Shown piece by piece: positions 1 through 10,194 of a stretch of 64,000 nt of DNA; within the stretch, counting starts at the first letter, position 1; the number at the start of each line of letters is the position of its first letter. Below the pieces are notes generated by a model. That model had not been told where the DNA came from. It did not search any database and worked only from the letters and a program-made list of their open reading frames with translations. The position numbers and the translations under genes are program-made. The stretch comes from Affinundibacterium baiyunense (GTDB lineage Bacteria; Pseudomonadota; Gammaproteobacteria; Burkholderiales; Burkholderiaceae_D), in contig NZ_JAGSPM010000001.1 in NCBI RefSeq assembly GCF_018139645.1, forward strand, positions 248,001 to 312,000, read 5' to 3'.

Positions 1-303
1 TTCTGCCAACAGACCTAGGCTTTCCAGCAGTAAGTCTGAAAGGATGGATGGCCTCCGGACACTCTCAACCAGTTGTGGAGTCGGCGAGTAGCCATGTGCT
101 TGCGCCGCTATCCAAAAGATACACAAAACCTCGACCACTTCGGCCTCAAGCTTGCGCGTATTCAGCCATTTGAGCAACGCAGACTCGGTTTCGGCTCTCA
201 AACCTGGCTCACCCAGCCGAGCTGCCAACTCCTGCATTGTCCACCACCTTGCAGACGTTGACGGCCAACCAAGTCGCGCTATGAGAATGCGAAGCTCGTC
301 CAT
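1..303 (-). CDS. Unrecognised helical protein, 5' part only (runs off the left edge)
   Basis: An open frame of 101 codons starts with ATG at 303-301 and stays open to the window edge, so only the N-terminus is present. The start overlaps the stop of the upstream STAND gene by one base (TGATG), a classical translational-coupling arrangement, so the two products are probably made together. The visible protein begins MDELRILIARLGWP and is rich in Leu, Ala, Glu and Trp with no low-complexity sequence, suggesting an alpha-helical domain. I recognise no family. By position it may be the partner or sensor subunit of the neighbouring nuclease-STAND protein; that is inference. Base composition resembles the upstream gene. 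Confidence 0.7.
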   Translation of the reverse strand, partial: MDELRILIARLGWPSTSARWWTMQELAARLGEPGLRAETESALLKWLNTRKLEAEVVEVLCIFWIAAQAHGYSPTPQLVESVRRPSILSDLLLESLGLLAE

Positions 304-3300
304 CAAACCTCCGACCCAGTAGCAGAGGCCAACTCTGCAGCCCAGCGAGGCCGCTCCAACGGCAGAGTGCGGGTGTCCTCAATGACGCAGTTGACCATCG
401 CCTCCGCAAACTTCACGGCCTCCACTTTCCGCCCTTGTCGTGCATAAAAATAGACCATCAATTCCGTGGGCGCTACACGTGACGGCGTGGGGTCACCAAA
501 CATCGCGTAGGTCGTCGCTGCCACGAACTCGTCGCAACGACGCGGATAGTACTTGACAACCAAATCAAGCCTGCTGCAGGTCGTCTCTTCGTTCTCAGTG
601 AACCCGCTCCAGGCACCGTTTCGGATGTGTGCCTGGACTAGATACTTCCATGACGCTTTCAAGCCACTTAGTTTACGCTTAGTATGAAAGGCAAGGTCAG
701 ACAGCACAAGGACGCCCTTGCGCCTGCCATCCTCTGACAGAAGCAAGCCGTCGAGTACTGCGAGCAATCTTCTACCCTGACCTGCCTGGTCCCAGTGTTG
801 ATACCATACACGAAGAAGCTTCGTCTGCTCGTCGTAGCTGGTAGATAGGCTGTCAAGCAGATCGCCAAGTTGTTCCGGTGCAAAGGTCGTGACATCGCCA
901 GTGTAAGGTTTGCTCTCGCTATTGCTGCCGCGGGATTCTGGGTGTTGGAGCACGCCTAAGTCCCATCCCGCATGCTCTTGAAGAACACGAAGCCGCTCCG
1001 TAGCGCTTGAACTGCCATCTTGTACAAGTCGCTTAAGCACTTCCTGAATCTCTGGATGCAGGCCAGTTCGCATCAGCGCGTCCAGGGGCCAACCATCCTT
1101 GACGCCTTGCGCCACATATGCCCGCAGACTGTCTTCCGCTTGCGACCAGTCACCCGCGTGCGTGTGTTCCTCGTACTTGACCACCAAGGCCGATGGCTTC
1201 AACTTTGCGAGCAGCCGATCGGCGGCCGCCAGAACATGTCTAGTGCCCTTCCCGTCGGTGTAGTCCAGCACTTGGTGAATCTGTGGCGAGATCATGCAAA
1301 GCAGCCGACTAGCGTCTTCCGGTGCCACATCGATAAGATAGCGGATGGCGTCGACCGTGTTGTTTAGAGTTGGGTCCTTGCGATGCGCATAACCAGTCGT
1401 CAGCTCCCACGTCTGTTTGCACAGCTCGCGAGCGCTGTTGCTCGACCCATGGGCTAGCGCAATGGCACAGAGCTGGAGTGGCGTCTGAAGATGCACGCTG
1501 GTCTCCTGGCGGATCTCTGAATCAAGCAGGACACGCTGAGACTGGACGAACGTCGCTGCCGCTGCGTCGGTCATCCTCGTCAGCAATCTGATCGCGTACT
1601 GAGTGCGGAAGGACGCACTGTCAAACCAGGCACACTGTCCGGCCGCTTCCATCGTTTCCTCGGTCAAGGTCGCTTCGTCGAAGTGGTTCTGCAGGATGCT
1701 GCCAAGCCGGATGTCACAGGCAATACGATGCAGAGCGCTCCGGAAGTCCTCGGCTGCAGAGCTCTCGTCATAGCCTTGCCTGAAACGCTGGAACTCCACT
1801 GGCTTGAGCAGCTCAAACAGTTCATGGAAATCCACGAACTCCCTACGCCACCAATGGTGAGCAACCTGCGCCGCGACCGCAGAGAGTGCGTCGAGAAAAT
1901 CGGTGATGTTCCTCCTGTCTTCGTATAGGGGGGCTCGTATGAACTCGAAGTCGGTTTGCCCTTCTGCAGCCATGCACAGGCTCAGCTGGACTCCACTGAA
2001 GAACCAGTGGTGCGCGAGTGCCGCCAGATCTTCCTTGCGTTCGTAGTAGTCACCCTTGAGCCACTCAATAGGGATAGGCTCGTTCAACGGCTTGAAGACC
2101 TGCGTATGTGCTGCCTCCATGGCAGCGACAAATGGCGTCCGGGCAAGCTGGCTAAAGTCATCGCGCTCGGCGATGCTCACTCCTGCGGTCGCCGCCGCGC
2201 GGACGCAGGCATCGCTGATAATGTTTTTGCTCTCGCCAGGTCCGAGCAAAGCAGCGACTGCCATCAAGTCATCCAGATTGCCTTCCTCAACCAGCATCTG
2301 GACTCGCGACATCCACACGACCGGCCCGTTATCGGAAACCAGCTTGGCAAGAGCAGTCGGGGTTGCACCAATGGCACCAAGCCGAGCAAATGCGCCGACC
2401 AAGAACTTGAACTCATCAGAACCGGTGTTCAACAAGTACCTGCTGGAGAAACGGCTCAGGCCTCTAAACCGACGAAGCGCCTCATCGCCGCACGCTTCGG
2501 CCAGAACCTCGTCGCCTCGAGCATCCAGGGCTAACCCGAGCGCGGCAACCCGTAAGATATCCGCCTCGTGCCGGGAGGCCACGGCCTCTCTCACGACGCC
2601 TTCATCTGAGGTCAGGGTCAACGTGAACGAGATCAGCTTGGCCATGTCTTCGTTCTGCATCTGAAATTGGCTGCCACCTACCATCCGCGCCTTGAGGTGC
2701 TCAAGCCTATAGGCGTCGGCAAACGCGTTGGTGTCCAGCGCTGCAACCAGCGCATCAGAAAGCAGCGTGTCGAAGAGCGACTCTGGATATCCCTCCTCCA
2801 GGCGGAGCATGATCCAGTCGCGAGTGAGGCCGGTGATGAGGTTCTTGGGGTCACCCAACCTTGCTTGGACCGTCCAGAGCCAGTTCACGCGCAGTGAGGT
2901 CGGCGCAGAGCTTTCCAACCAGCTAGCAACTGCAGGCATCAGTTCGTTGATGTGATCGGGGTAGTCTGCGGTTGCACGCACGAAAACTGCCAAGCTCTCA
3001 TGGAAAACCTTCAGACCAGCCGCCGACGAGTGAAGTAGATGCTCCACTTTTGCGACATCCGGTTTCGCAGCGCCGACTTTCGCGGTGATCTCTCCGAATG
3101 CTGCTCTAGGCCAAAAAAGCGGAAGGGCACAGAGGAGCCTCAGCGTGTTCTTGAGACTTGGAGGCAGGCCTTCCCAAAGCGACGCATAGTAGAACTTTGC
3201 ATCCTTGCTCAAGTCTCCCTTCAGTCGCTCGACATCCCACTTCGTCAGGTTGCCACCGGTATGCTCGAGCTCCCCAGTGACATAAATGACGTGCAGAGGA

Positions 3301-4736
3301 TGACCGTTGGTTCGCGTGCAAATAGCGATTGCAGCCTCCTGCAGTTGCCTTTCCGCCTGATCCACACTTTCTAAGCCAGTGGTAAGCCTGCCCTCTTGAA
3401 TTGCCTTGCGCAGGTAGGACAGGACTGCGTTCTCGGACATCGCCGGCAAAGTGCGCCACACGGCCTTGGGTGCAACGGCAAGCAGATCCGTCGGCAACTG
3501 GACGTCGTCGACAGGTTGAGTTCCTACAAGCAGCACCATGTTGTCCGGGCATGGTATCACCTGAGAGAACACGTCGTCCAGCGGTCGCTTGTCAGCAGAA
3601 TTGATGCGCCAGACGTGGTCTAGGCCATCCAGCACAAGAACGAACGGTTTGCCCAGATCCTTGTAGTGAGAAGCGCACGCCTCAAGGAGCGAGCGCAGGT
3701 CTCCCGCTGGCGCCTGGACATCGAGATGAAACCGCTTCACCTGCGCTGCGATGGATTGTTCGACCGCGTAGCTGTTCACCCGGTCACGCCCACGCTCTGT
3801 CGTCGATAGGAAGTAGTGGTGCCGGACCGTGGGGATGTTCTGTTCAGCGAGCTTGTCGCACAGCGCACTCAGATATGTACTCTTCCCGCGGCCTGGCGGT
3901 CCCGTAAGCACGATCACTTTCCCAGCAGCGGCGACGGCGTCCCGAACGAACTCCCGGTGAAACGTCTCGTCAGGCACCTCGTAGCCTAGGGGGACAACGA
4001 AGTCCTCGGGCAAAGGCGCCGGCGGCGTCGACAACACGATGGCACGTACTTGCTCCATTGTGATCCAACCATCCGGGAGCGGGAAGTTCCTTCGCGTCGC
4101 CCAGTTCAACGCGACGTTCTTGAGGGTGGCAATGCCCTCAAGGGTGCCGTGCTTGCGAAGTCGCGCATCGACCTCTTGCTCCAGCGTATCGAACCCCTTA
4201 TCGCTGTGGAGAATGTGCAGCTGACTGAAGAACGCCTTACAGTTTTGCTCGTCACCGAGTTCAGCGATGACCTCAGAACGCTTAGGCTCGGGGATATTTG
4301 CGAATGATATCTTGCCGCCGTCCAGGCAAGCTTCGATATCGGCATCAGGTCGGCGATTGGTCCTCAACGAGAGCACGCCGGTACGCGCCGGATCCAGCGC
4401 CTTGAAGGCATCGAACCACTTGCGTAGCATCGACCTCGATCGCTCCGTCTTGCCGGGCTTCTCGAGCATCCAGTCCCAGCAAAGCGGATGCGCCTCCGGG
4501 TTTGGCGTGAACTTGACCTGTTGAAGGTCGATCAGACTGTCAGCACGCTCGACGACGATGTCATCCAGTCCCATCGGTGCGACGACCTCGTCATCGCACT
4601 CAAACTTTACTCGGGTGTAGCGAGCCGGAGCGTCTAGCCAATCGCACAAAACCCTGAGGCCTTGCCGAGTCTGATAGATGTAGCCAGCAACGGTAATAGA
4701 AGTGTTCTTGATATCTTCAGACATGAATTGGTTCAC
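303..4736 (-). CDS. Cap4/DUF4297-like nuclease fused to a STAND (NACHT-type) ATPase; Avs-like defence protein
   Basis: A 1477-residue protein. Residues about 10-230 resemble Cap4/DUF4297 dsDNA endonucleases: a GYIYQ start, acidic residues E46-E50, D58/D59, then D70 and Q73-V-K75, the (D/E)...QxK pattern of PD-(D/E)xK enzymes. A Walker A motif GPPGRGKS lies at about 279-286 and a Walker B LVLDGLD at about 367-373, as in STAND/NACHT ATPases. The remaining ~1000 residues are helical, repeat-like sequence, the usual place of a target-sensing region. Known relatives (Avs/AVAST proteins) bind a phage protein, oligomerise and activate the nuclease, causing abortive infection; that role is inferred from architecture. 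It is followed by a coupled gene at the window edge. It appears more GC-rich than the other island genes. Confidence 0.8.
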   Translation of the reverse strand: MNQFMSEDIKNTSITVAGYIYQTRQGLRVLCDWLDAPARYTRVKFECDDEVVAPMGLDDIVVERADSLIDLQQVKFTPNPEAHPLCWDWMLEKPGKTERSRSMLRKWFDAFKALDPARTGVLSLRTNRRPDADIEACLDGGKISFANIPEPKRSEVIAELGDEQNCKAFFSQLHILHSDKGFDTLEQEVDARLRKHGTLEGIATLKNVALNWATRRNFPLPDGWITMEQVRAIVLSTPPAPLPEDFVVPLGYEVPDETFHREFVRDAVAAAGKVIVLTGPPGRGKSTYLSALCDKLAEQNIPTVRHHYFLSTTERGRDRVNSYAVEQSIAAQVKRFHLDVQAPAGDLRSLLEACASHYKDLGKPFVLVLDGLDHVWRINSADKRPLDDVFSQVIPCPDNMVLLVGTQPVDDVQLPTDLLAVAPKAVWRTLPAMSENAVLSYLRKAIQEGRLTTGLESVDQAERQLQEAAIAICTRTNGHPLHVIYVTGELEHTGGNLTKWDVERLKGDLSKDAKFYYASLWEGLPPSLKNTLRLLCALPLFWPRAAFGEITAKVGAAKPDVAKVEHLLHSSAAGLKVFHESLAVFVRATADYPDHINELMPAVASWLESSAPTSLRVNWLWTVQARLGDPKNLITGLTRDWIMLRLEEGYPESLFDTLLSDALVAALDTNAFADAYRLEHLKARMVGGSQFQMQNEDMAKLISFTLTLTSDEGVVREAVASRHEADILRVAALGLALDARGDEVLAEACGDEALRRFRGLSRFSSRYLLNTGSDEFKFLVGAFARLGAIGATPTALAKLVSDNGPVVWMSRVQMLVEEGNLDDLMAVAALLGPGESKNIISDACVRAAATAGVSIAERDDFSQLARTPFVAAMEAAHTQVFKPLNEPIPIEWLKGDYYERKEDLAALAHHWFFSGVQLSLCMAAEGQTDFEFIRAPLYEDRRNITDFLDALSAVAAQVAHHWWRREFVDFHELFELLKPVEFQRFRQGYDESSAAEDFRSALHRIACDIRLGSILQNHFDEATLTEETMEAAGQCAWFDSASFRTQYAIRLLTRMTDAAAATFVQSQRVLLDSEIRQETSVHLQTPLQLCAIALAHGSSNSARELCKQTWELTTGYAHRKDPTLNNTVDAIRYLIDVAPEDASRLLCMISPQIHQVLDYTDGKGTRHVLAAADRLLAKLKPSALVVKYEEHTHAGDWSQAEDSLRAYVAQGVKDGWPLDALMRTGLHPEIQEVLKRLVQDGSSSATERLRVLQEHAGWDLGVLQHPESRGSNSESKPYTGDVTTFAPEQLGDLLDSLSTSYDEQTKLLRVWYQHWDQAGQGRRLLAVLDGLLLSEDGRRKGVLVLSDLAFHTKRKLSGLKASWKYLVQAHIRNGAWSGFTENEETTCSRLDLVVKYYPRRCDEFVAATTYAMFGDPTPSRVAPTELMVYFYARQGRKVEAVKFAEAMVNCVIEDTRTLPLERPRWAAELASATGSEV

Positions 4737-5025
4737 CTAAAAACAATTATGATACCGGCCGTTGAACAAGTCGTACAAGTCACTAAGCAATGACCGGAGA
4801 GCGATGAAAACTGACCATGGATATTTGGCGAATAAAGTCGATAGCTGCTGAAAATCAGGCGTTGACAGCAAAAAATCTATAGGGCTGGAGAAGTGTCTTC
4901 AGTCTCGGCACTGCTAGACACGACCATTTGCTGCAATTTGCTTACTTCCCTTAAAAACCTATATAGCGTAGCAACCAGTCCCGCCGCATTCTCGAATGCT
5001 TGGGACTAGCCGTGTCGACCATATG

Positions 5026-8000
5026 TTATTGATTCTTCCGGAGCGCTTTCAACTGTTCCGTGCTGGGTTCCAGAAAATCAATTTTCTGGCCAAACTGCTT
5101 CAAGTCTCCGCCATCAACAATGAAAACAGTAGTGTGATGAAGTCGTCCACCAAATCCATTGCCCATACCCAAGTCCTGACCCGCGTATACGTTCTTTTCG
5201 CCAGCGAGAATCCACACTGGCTCGAGTCCGGCTTTGGCGACGTGCTCCAGAAAGTAGTCGCGAGAGACTATGCCTGCTCCGGGACCGCGTACGTGTAGGG
5301 AAGGATCTTGCCATCTGAGAACTCCTGCAGAGTCGACGAATTCCGGCTTTTTTCCGTTGCGAAGTTGTAGACCAAGAAGTTGCATGGCGGCTGCAGAAGG
5401 AAGTTGTAGCGAAAATGACTCATCAATCGAATTGTCCTTAGTGTTGCTTTCGGCTGTAAGCGACTCGACAATGCTAGTGTAAGGGATAGCTATACCACTG
5501 AAGGCATCCTTCGAGAGCCTGATACTCTTGGTGTCACGCCAACCATGCTCGCCCAAGAACGTGTTCAAATATGCGTCACCTGAAAACCTCGACGAGTCAC
5601 CACGATGATTCTTCAGAAGATCATTGGCCATAGCTACACCGTTCCCCGTGCGAGTAAGCAAGCACGTGATATGAGACCAAGCGTCAGCATGATTACGTCT
5701 GTTTTGACCTGGTACCGTCCAATGGCGATGGCTATACACAACTAGCCACTTGCTACCATCAGTATTTACCACATCAATCTCTTCGGGACCATTACACAAA
5801 TCACCTTCTACCCTAACCCAGGCAAGAAGCAGGTCAGTGTCGCCGGACGGCAGCCTCGGAAAGGTAGGAGTCCACCACGTGACTGGTGTCGAGGACCAGC
5901 CCGATTCTTGCGTGCGGCGCACAAGTAGTGATGGATCTATATCAGCCTTCATGTCTCGACCTCTGGGGCCGTACTCAAAAGTTTTCAGTTCCCCTTCGCG
6001 AGAATAGGAACAAATGGCGAGGTTGTCGGTCAACCGAGCCGTGGCTTCCGCAAGTGCGATGCGCTGATACTTCTTTCCTATGCGTTCGACTCGGTGATTA
6101 CCAATACGCTCGCGAAAGATGTGCGAGCCTTCGTCAAACGCTTCGAAGAGTTCTTCTGACCATCCGATAGCGTGGGCTCGAGCACATATCCAGCGCCTCA
6201 CAATCGCGTGATCGAACTCAGGCGGATTAATGCCGTCGTCGTTCATCCTAGTTGCCTCAAGTTGATGCTGCTCCGCAAAGCGGCTGTACTCCGCAAGCAT
6301 CTCCGGCGAGAGCTGCTCCTTTAGCGCCGCGTTCGCATTCATTAGGTCTTCCCATAACCGTGCTGACTCTTCTTTACCCTTATCGCTGTACCAACTCCGC
6401 TCCAGCCGTTGGCGATAGTTCAAGCTCGCACGAAGCAGGTTTATGTATGCATTTAGTTGTACAGAAGTAGCCTTATCCTCGAAGCTCGCTTCCCAATGTT
6501 CGTAAAGTTGCTTCGTGGTTTGCCCAGTATGTGCCCGAGGCAAACTTGTGATGCCGTGCAGCCATGCGCGCAAAGTATAGTTTCCAAAATCCGCATCCTT
6601 TTCGGTCGACGAAAAAATAGAATCGCCGTATCCTTTCATGCAGTATTCCTTAAGGTCTTCATCGGTTACCAGTTCAAAAGGCCAAGGCGAAGTGAACTTG
6701 GCCTTGCAAGCTTCAATGTCGATTTCTGGAGGCAACTGACCTGCAGCTTTGGTATATAACAGCGTACCTAGTGCATAGTCGCGAGCTAACAAATTTAGAG
6801 GTGGTTTGCGGCCACCGGCGAAGTAGTTCATCCAAACGGCCGAAGCAACTGCCTTGCATCCACAGCGGTCTGTTCCCTGCATCATAGCCCCATAACACGC
6901 TGCAAGTAAGCGCTCGGAGATGTATGGGTCGTCGATTTGATCGAACTTATCAAGAAGAGCAGCAGCGGCACCAAGGTTTGAGGACAGTAGATTTACTAAG
7001 GCTTTCGTAGCACGATCTCGTACGGCTCGGTTACTTGTTGAAAGGAACCAAGTCAACGCAACAGCTGCGAGCCACAACCGCTGATTTTCCACTTCCCCTG
7101 CGTCCGCCTGCCAAGCCCACTCAATGAGGGTGTTCGCCGCACCGCCATCACTTAAATCATCTTCCGCGAGAAAGATAGACCACACAGCATCTCTCTGAGG
7201 CATGGGCCGTTGCCAGAGGTCATGGTGTAACCATTCGGCATTGAACTGATTTTCCGGCTCAGTACAAACTAGCAGCAGCAAGCCGTAAGAAGATTGACCA
7301 TTAAGGTCGCAAAGCTTTGACACCCAATCGACCGTACGTTGCGTAAATGCTTTGGGAGCACGCCAGATAAGCGAATTTACGAAGGCGTCGGTAAGCAACT
7401 GGGAGTTGATTGCGTCCTTTGGCAGCATATCGAACAATTCGTACCCAAACTGCTCAGGAAACTGGACCGTAAACGCCTCAATTACACCAGCTAAACGCCA
7501 AGATACAAAGTGACCAAAGTAGTTGGACAGGGGCTCTCGTCGGATTGAGCCTTCAAGGTCGGCAGGGTCAATTTGTGCTATGAGGCGTTCGGCTCGTAGG
7601 TTATCCGATAGCCGCTCAAACGTGAACCTGATTAATTCAACATTCGTTCCTTCATACCGCTCTATTTCCTGCGTAAGCACCCCTTCGGACAGAAACGCCG
7701 ATAGGAGGCTCTGATCCATTCGTCCCCCAGAATCGAGAAAACGCTCGAATAGTTCAGTCGCTGCATCGAATGACAGACTACCGAAGTCGCCATGCGTAGC
7801 GCAAGCATCAAGAAATTCATAGAGAGCTTTACGTGCAATCTTCTGCTGGGGTATAAGCTTCAACTCTCTTTCGACTTTCTTAACCACCGCTGAGAGATAA
7901 AAGTTGAAAATCGCCGTGATGCCCTCAAGACCCTTGGGAAGCTGCTTGAGATTTTCCGCATCAAGATATGCGCAGCATGTCCGCAGGAATAGAGGATTTT

Positions 8001-9507
8001 CGAACTCACGAGCCAAATTTGGCGAACTCGGTCGTGCGATACCGCGTATGTCCAGGTATGCCTTAGCAGCAGCCCCGGCATGACCTGCAAAGCCATGGTG
8101 AATGACATGCTCAAGTCCCTTCAGCGGGAGGTATTCCAAGTATGTGTCGCGTACCGTCAAGATCAAGGCCAAGCGAGGAAATTGCTGCATTTGCGCAATG
8201 AATCCTTGAAGACGAGTCTCCCACAGGTCGATTCCATACTTTTCGTTTAAGGCATCTATTGCGATTACTGATCGACATCCAGCAACCTCTGCAGCAGCAT
8301 CCAAAGCTCCGAGGAAATCGCTCGTACTAACTAGTCCTAAGTCCAGTTGCTCACGAATCTGTTGCCAAGGTTCTGCATCAGCTAAGGTTCCGGTCAAAAC
8401 CAAAATAAAAGGTCGCGCCTGTTCGAGCTGCTTCGCGCCGAAATCAGCTACTAAGTGCGACTTGCCGATACCAGCCTGTCCAGAAATAAGCAGTTCCCGC
8501 TTGTTCGTGAGACTCCAACGAGCGCTTGCTAGCTCGTGCCTAACTTGGTCTATCGATGAATACAGATCGAGAAGCTCTCTCCGAATACTGATACGATCCC
8601 TACTTTCGGCTTTGTCCTGAATCTCGCTCAGCGCATTCGATACGCTCAGAATGCCATCCGCCGACAATGCTAGCCAAATATCCATAGGAACATGAGCGTC
8701 CAGTGTGACTGATGAACTAGTGAGAGCATCTAGAAGCGGCTCGCAGAACTGTTTTATCTTGTCTGCTAAGGAAGTAAAATCGTGCCGTACCAAACTGCGT
8801 AAGGCTCCGTCGAGACGATAGGTAATTTCAGCTGCCCAGATGCTTGGCTCTTTCAGAAGTTCAGCATTGCGCGCAAGCGCTTGCAAAGTCTGTTGAATAG
8901 GTAAGTCCACATGACTTTCAGGACTGTATCGCTCACCAAGATTTCGACGTGGGACCTCGAACTTCTCACGGAACCACGCCGTACTGAAGCGAACGGTGTC
9001 AAACCAGTAGCGGGCTCGCCCCGAGTAAGCAGGAGTATCACGGCCCAGCCGTTCAGCGATACTTGAAGCGCTCCAAAGTTCGATTTCCAAAATACGGCCT
9101 TGCGCTAAGGCGGCCTTGACGCTCGTGTCACGCCAGCTCTCGTATCTTTGTACTTGACTCAGCTTCTTGCCCGAGCGGTTATCTTGGAGATCGATAGGCA
9201 GGCAGACAATGAACTTCTTAAGTTGCGGATGTGCGACCATCGCGCGCTGCAAAGATTCATCTAGATCCTGAACCTGAATTGACTCAAACTTATTTATGAA
9301 ATATTTGGCCTGCCAACCAACCTCATGCCCTTCTCGATAAGTACGATAGCACTCTAATCCTTGGTCAGCCCCAGAGCCTTTTCGAATGAACCGTGAGGCT
9401 TCCGCTGGATCCTCTAGTGCAGCAAGCTGGCAACAGAGCTCTTCGAAGCCTCCCATCTGAGTACCTCGGTGTTCCCTAATTTGAGTAAAATCTATGCGCA
9501 ACTTCAA
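5026..9507 (-). CDS. Mrr-like nuclease fused to a STAND ATPase; Avs-like defence protein
   Basis: A 1493-residue protein. The N-terminal ~170 residues look like an Mrr-type PD-(D/E)xK nuclease: D48, then E62 and Q66-A-K68 in EVGWQAKYF. The stretch FEVPRRNLGERYSPE near residue 183-197 resembles a linker common in bacterial STAND proteins. Walker A is GQAGIGKS at about 343-350 and Walker B is VIAIDALNE at about 414-422. The long C-terminal part is helical and unassigned, consistent with a sensor. The organisation resembles Avs4-type AVAST proteins (Mrr nuclease, ATPase, C-terminal sensor), but I cannot confirm subfamily. It lies 289 bases upstream of the Cap4-STAND gene on the same strand and is visibly less GC-rich, so the two were probably acquired separately. 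Confidence 0.8.
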   Translation of the reverse strand: MKLRIDFTQIREHRGTQMGGFEELCCQLAALEDPAEASRFIRKGSGADQGLECYRTYREGHEVGWQAKYFINKFESIQVQDLDESLQRAMVAHPQLKKFIVCLPIDLQDNRSGKKLSQVQRYESWRDTSVKAALAQGRILEIELWSASSIAERLGRDTPAYSGRARYWFDTVRFSTAWFREKFEVPRRNLGERYSPESHVDLPIQQTLQALARNAELLKEPSIWAAEITYRLDGALRSLVRHDFTSLADKIKQFCEPLLDALTSSSVTLDAHVPMDIWLALSADGILSVSNALSEIQDKAESRDRISIRRELLDLYSSIDQVRHELASARWSLTNKRELLISGQAGIGKSHLVADFGAKQLEQARPFILVLTGTLADAEPWQQIREQLDLGLVSTSDFLGALDAAAEVAGCRSVIAIDALNEKYGIDLWETRLQGFIAQMQQFPRLALILTVRDTYLEYLPLKGLEHVIHHGFAGHAGAAAKAYLDIRGIARPSSPNLAREFENPLFLRTCCAYLDAENLKQLPKGLEGITAIFNFYLSAVVKKVERELKLIPQQKIARKALYEFLDACATHGDFGSLSFDAATELFERFLDSGGRMDQSLLSAFLSEGVLTQEIERYEGTNVELIRFTFERLSDNLRAERLIAQIDPADLEGSIRREPLSNYFGHFVSWRLAGVIEAFTVQFPEQFGYELFDMLPKDAINSQLLTDAFVNSLIWRAPKAFTQRTVDWVSKLCDLNGQSSYGLLLLVCTEPENQFNAEWLHHDLWQRPMPQRDAVWSIFLAEDDLSDGGAANTLIEWAWQADAGEVENQRLWLAAVALTWFLSTSNRAVRDRATKALVNLLSSNLGAAAALLDKFDQIDDPYISERLLAACYGAMMQGTDRCGCKAVASAVWMNYFAGGRKPPLNLLARDYALGTLLYTKAAGQLPPEIDIEACKAKFTSPWPFELVTDEDLKEYCMKGYGDSIFSSTEKDADFGNYTLRAWLHGITSLPRAHTGQTTKQLYEHWEASFEDKATSVQLNAYINLLRASLNYRQRLERSWYSDKGKEESARLWEDLMNANAALKEQLSPEMLAEYSRFAEQHQLEATRMNDDGINPPEFDHAIVRRWICARAHAIGWSEELFEAFDEGSHIFRERIGNHRVERIGKKYQRIALAEATARLTDNLAICSYSREGELKTFEYGPRGRDMKADIDPSLLVRRTQESGWSSTPVTWWTPTFPRLPSGDTDLLLAWVRVEGDLCNGPEEIDVVNTDGSKWLVVYSHRHWTVPGQNRRNHADAWSHITCLLTRTGNGVAMANDLLKNHRGDSSRFSGDAYLNTFLGEHGWRDTKSIRLSKDAFSGIAIPYTSIVESLTAESNTKDNSIDESFSLQLPSAAAMQLLGLQLRNGKKPEFVDSAGVLRWQDPSLHVRGPGAGIVSRDYFLEHVAKAGLEPVWILAGEKNVYAGQDLGMGNGFGGRLHHTTVFIVDGGDLKQFGQKIDFLEPSTEQLKALRKNQ

Positions 9508-9667
9508 ATAACCTCCCGATTTAGAGTATTCATAGCGCGCTTAAATGAGTCATTGAGCAAAAGTATCATCAAGATAAAACTCCCGGCAAACATATATTTG
9601 GCTCACAAAATTTATATTGGAACAGATTGTGTGTTTGGAGCGAAATACATTAAGTTTAAGTGGAACC

Positions 9668-9886
9668 CTACACAACTGAAAGTAACGCATATTTCGCATC
9701 CACACAGAAAATAATCTTGTATTTGAGCAGACTATAAGATAAAGAATCAATTTCTGAAGGTCCATAAACCTCAACTGCCCATATCGCAGCAACGGTTAAG
9801 ACTTCACCTTCTGGCAGCTGACTCGCTAAATTTTCTTCATCATCTCGTTCCCGATAATCTAGTAAACACGATTCATTTGGGTGCAA
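9668..9886 (-). CDS. Possible small hypothetical protein or gene remnant (72 aa)
   Basis: A minus-strand frame with a TTG start and no obvious ribosome binding site. The translation is well mixed, acidic at the N-terminus (YRERDDEEN) with a more hydrophobic C-terminal half (LLKYKIIFCVDAKYALL). It does not match any family I know. It could be a small protein of the defence island, the worn tail of a lost gene, or a chance frame. The AT-rich surroundings and lack of a good start argue for caution. Confidence 0.25.
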   Translation of the reverse strand: MHPNESCLLDYRERDDEENLASQLPEGEVLTVAAIWAVEVYGPSEIDSLSYSLLKYKIIFCVDAKYALLSVV

Positions 9887-10164
9887 AAAAATAAGTCAGG
9901 CGATATTCGATATGACAAAACTCGGATTTCTCTCAAACTTCGAGCATACCAAGATATTTTCTGTGTGTTTTCGTTTGACAATTGGGTGCCTATAAAGTTA
10001 CGGTTGAAACAAGTGAGGTATTGATATCATAAAAATTTCTTGACGCTCGATTGCGATACTGCTGAATAGCGGCGTCGTGTCGATTGTAGTCGATCATTAA
10101 AAAACGTCATTGGTAGCTCCGGCCCCAAAATAGCCTGTCAGGATTCCGGTAAACAGCCACTCAA

Positions 10165-10194
10165 CCGCGTTTTACTTCATGAAGTAAAACGCGG
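10165..10194. repeat. Perfect 30-bp palindrome
   Basis: Arm CCGCGTTTTACTTCA is followed directly by its exact reverse complement with no spacer. It lies about 210 bases beyond the 3' end of the helicase gene. There is no T tract, so a simple intrinsic terminator is unlikely; an operator or recombination site is possible. Confidence 0.8.

Noticed and set aside
303..4736. Many plus-strand frames of 60-200 codons opposite the Cap4-STAND gene
   Set aside because: They are mirror frames of a GC-rich gene, with no ribosome sites and no family match.
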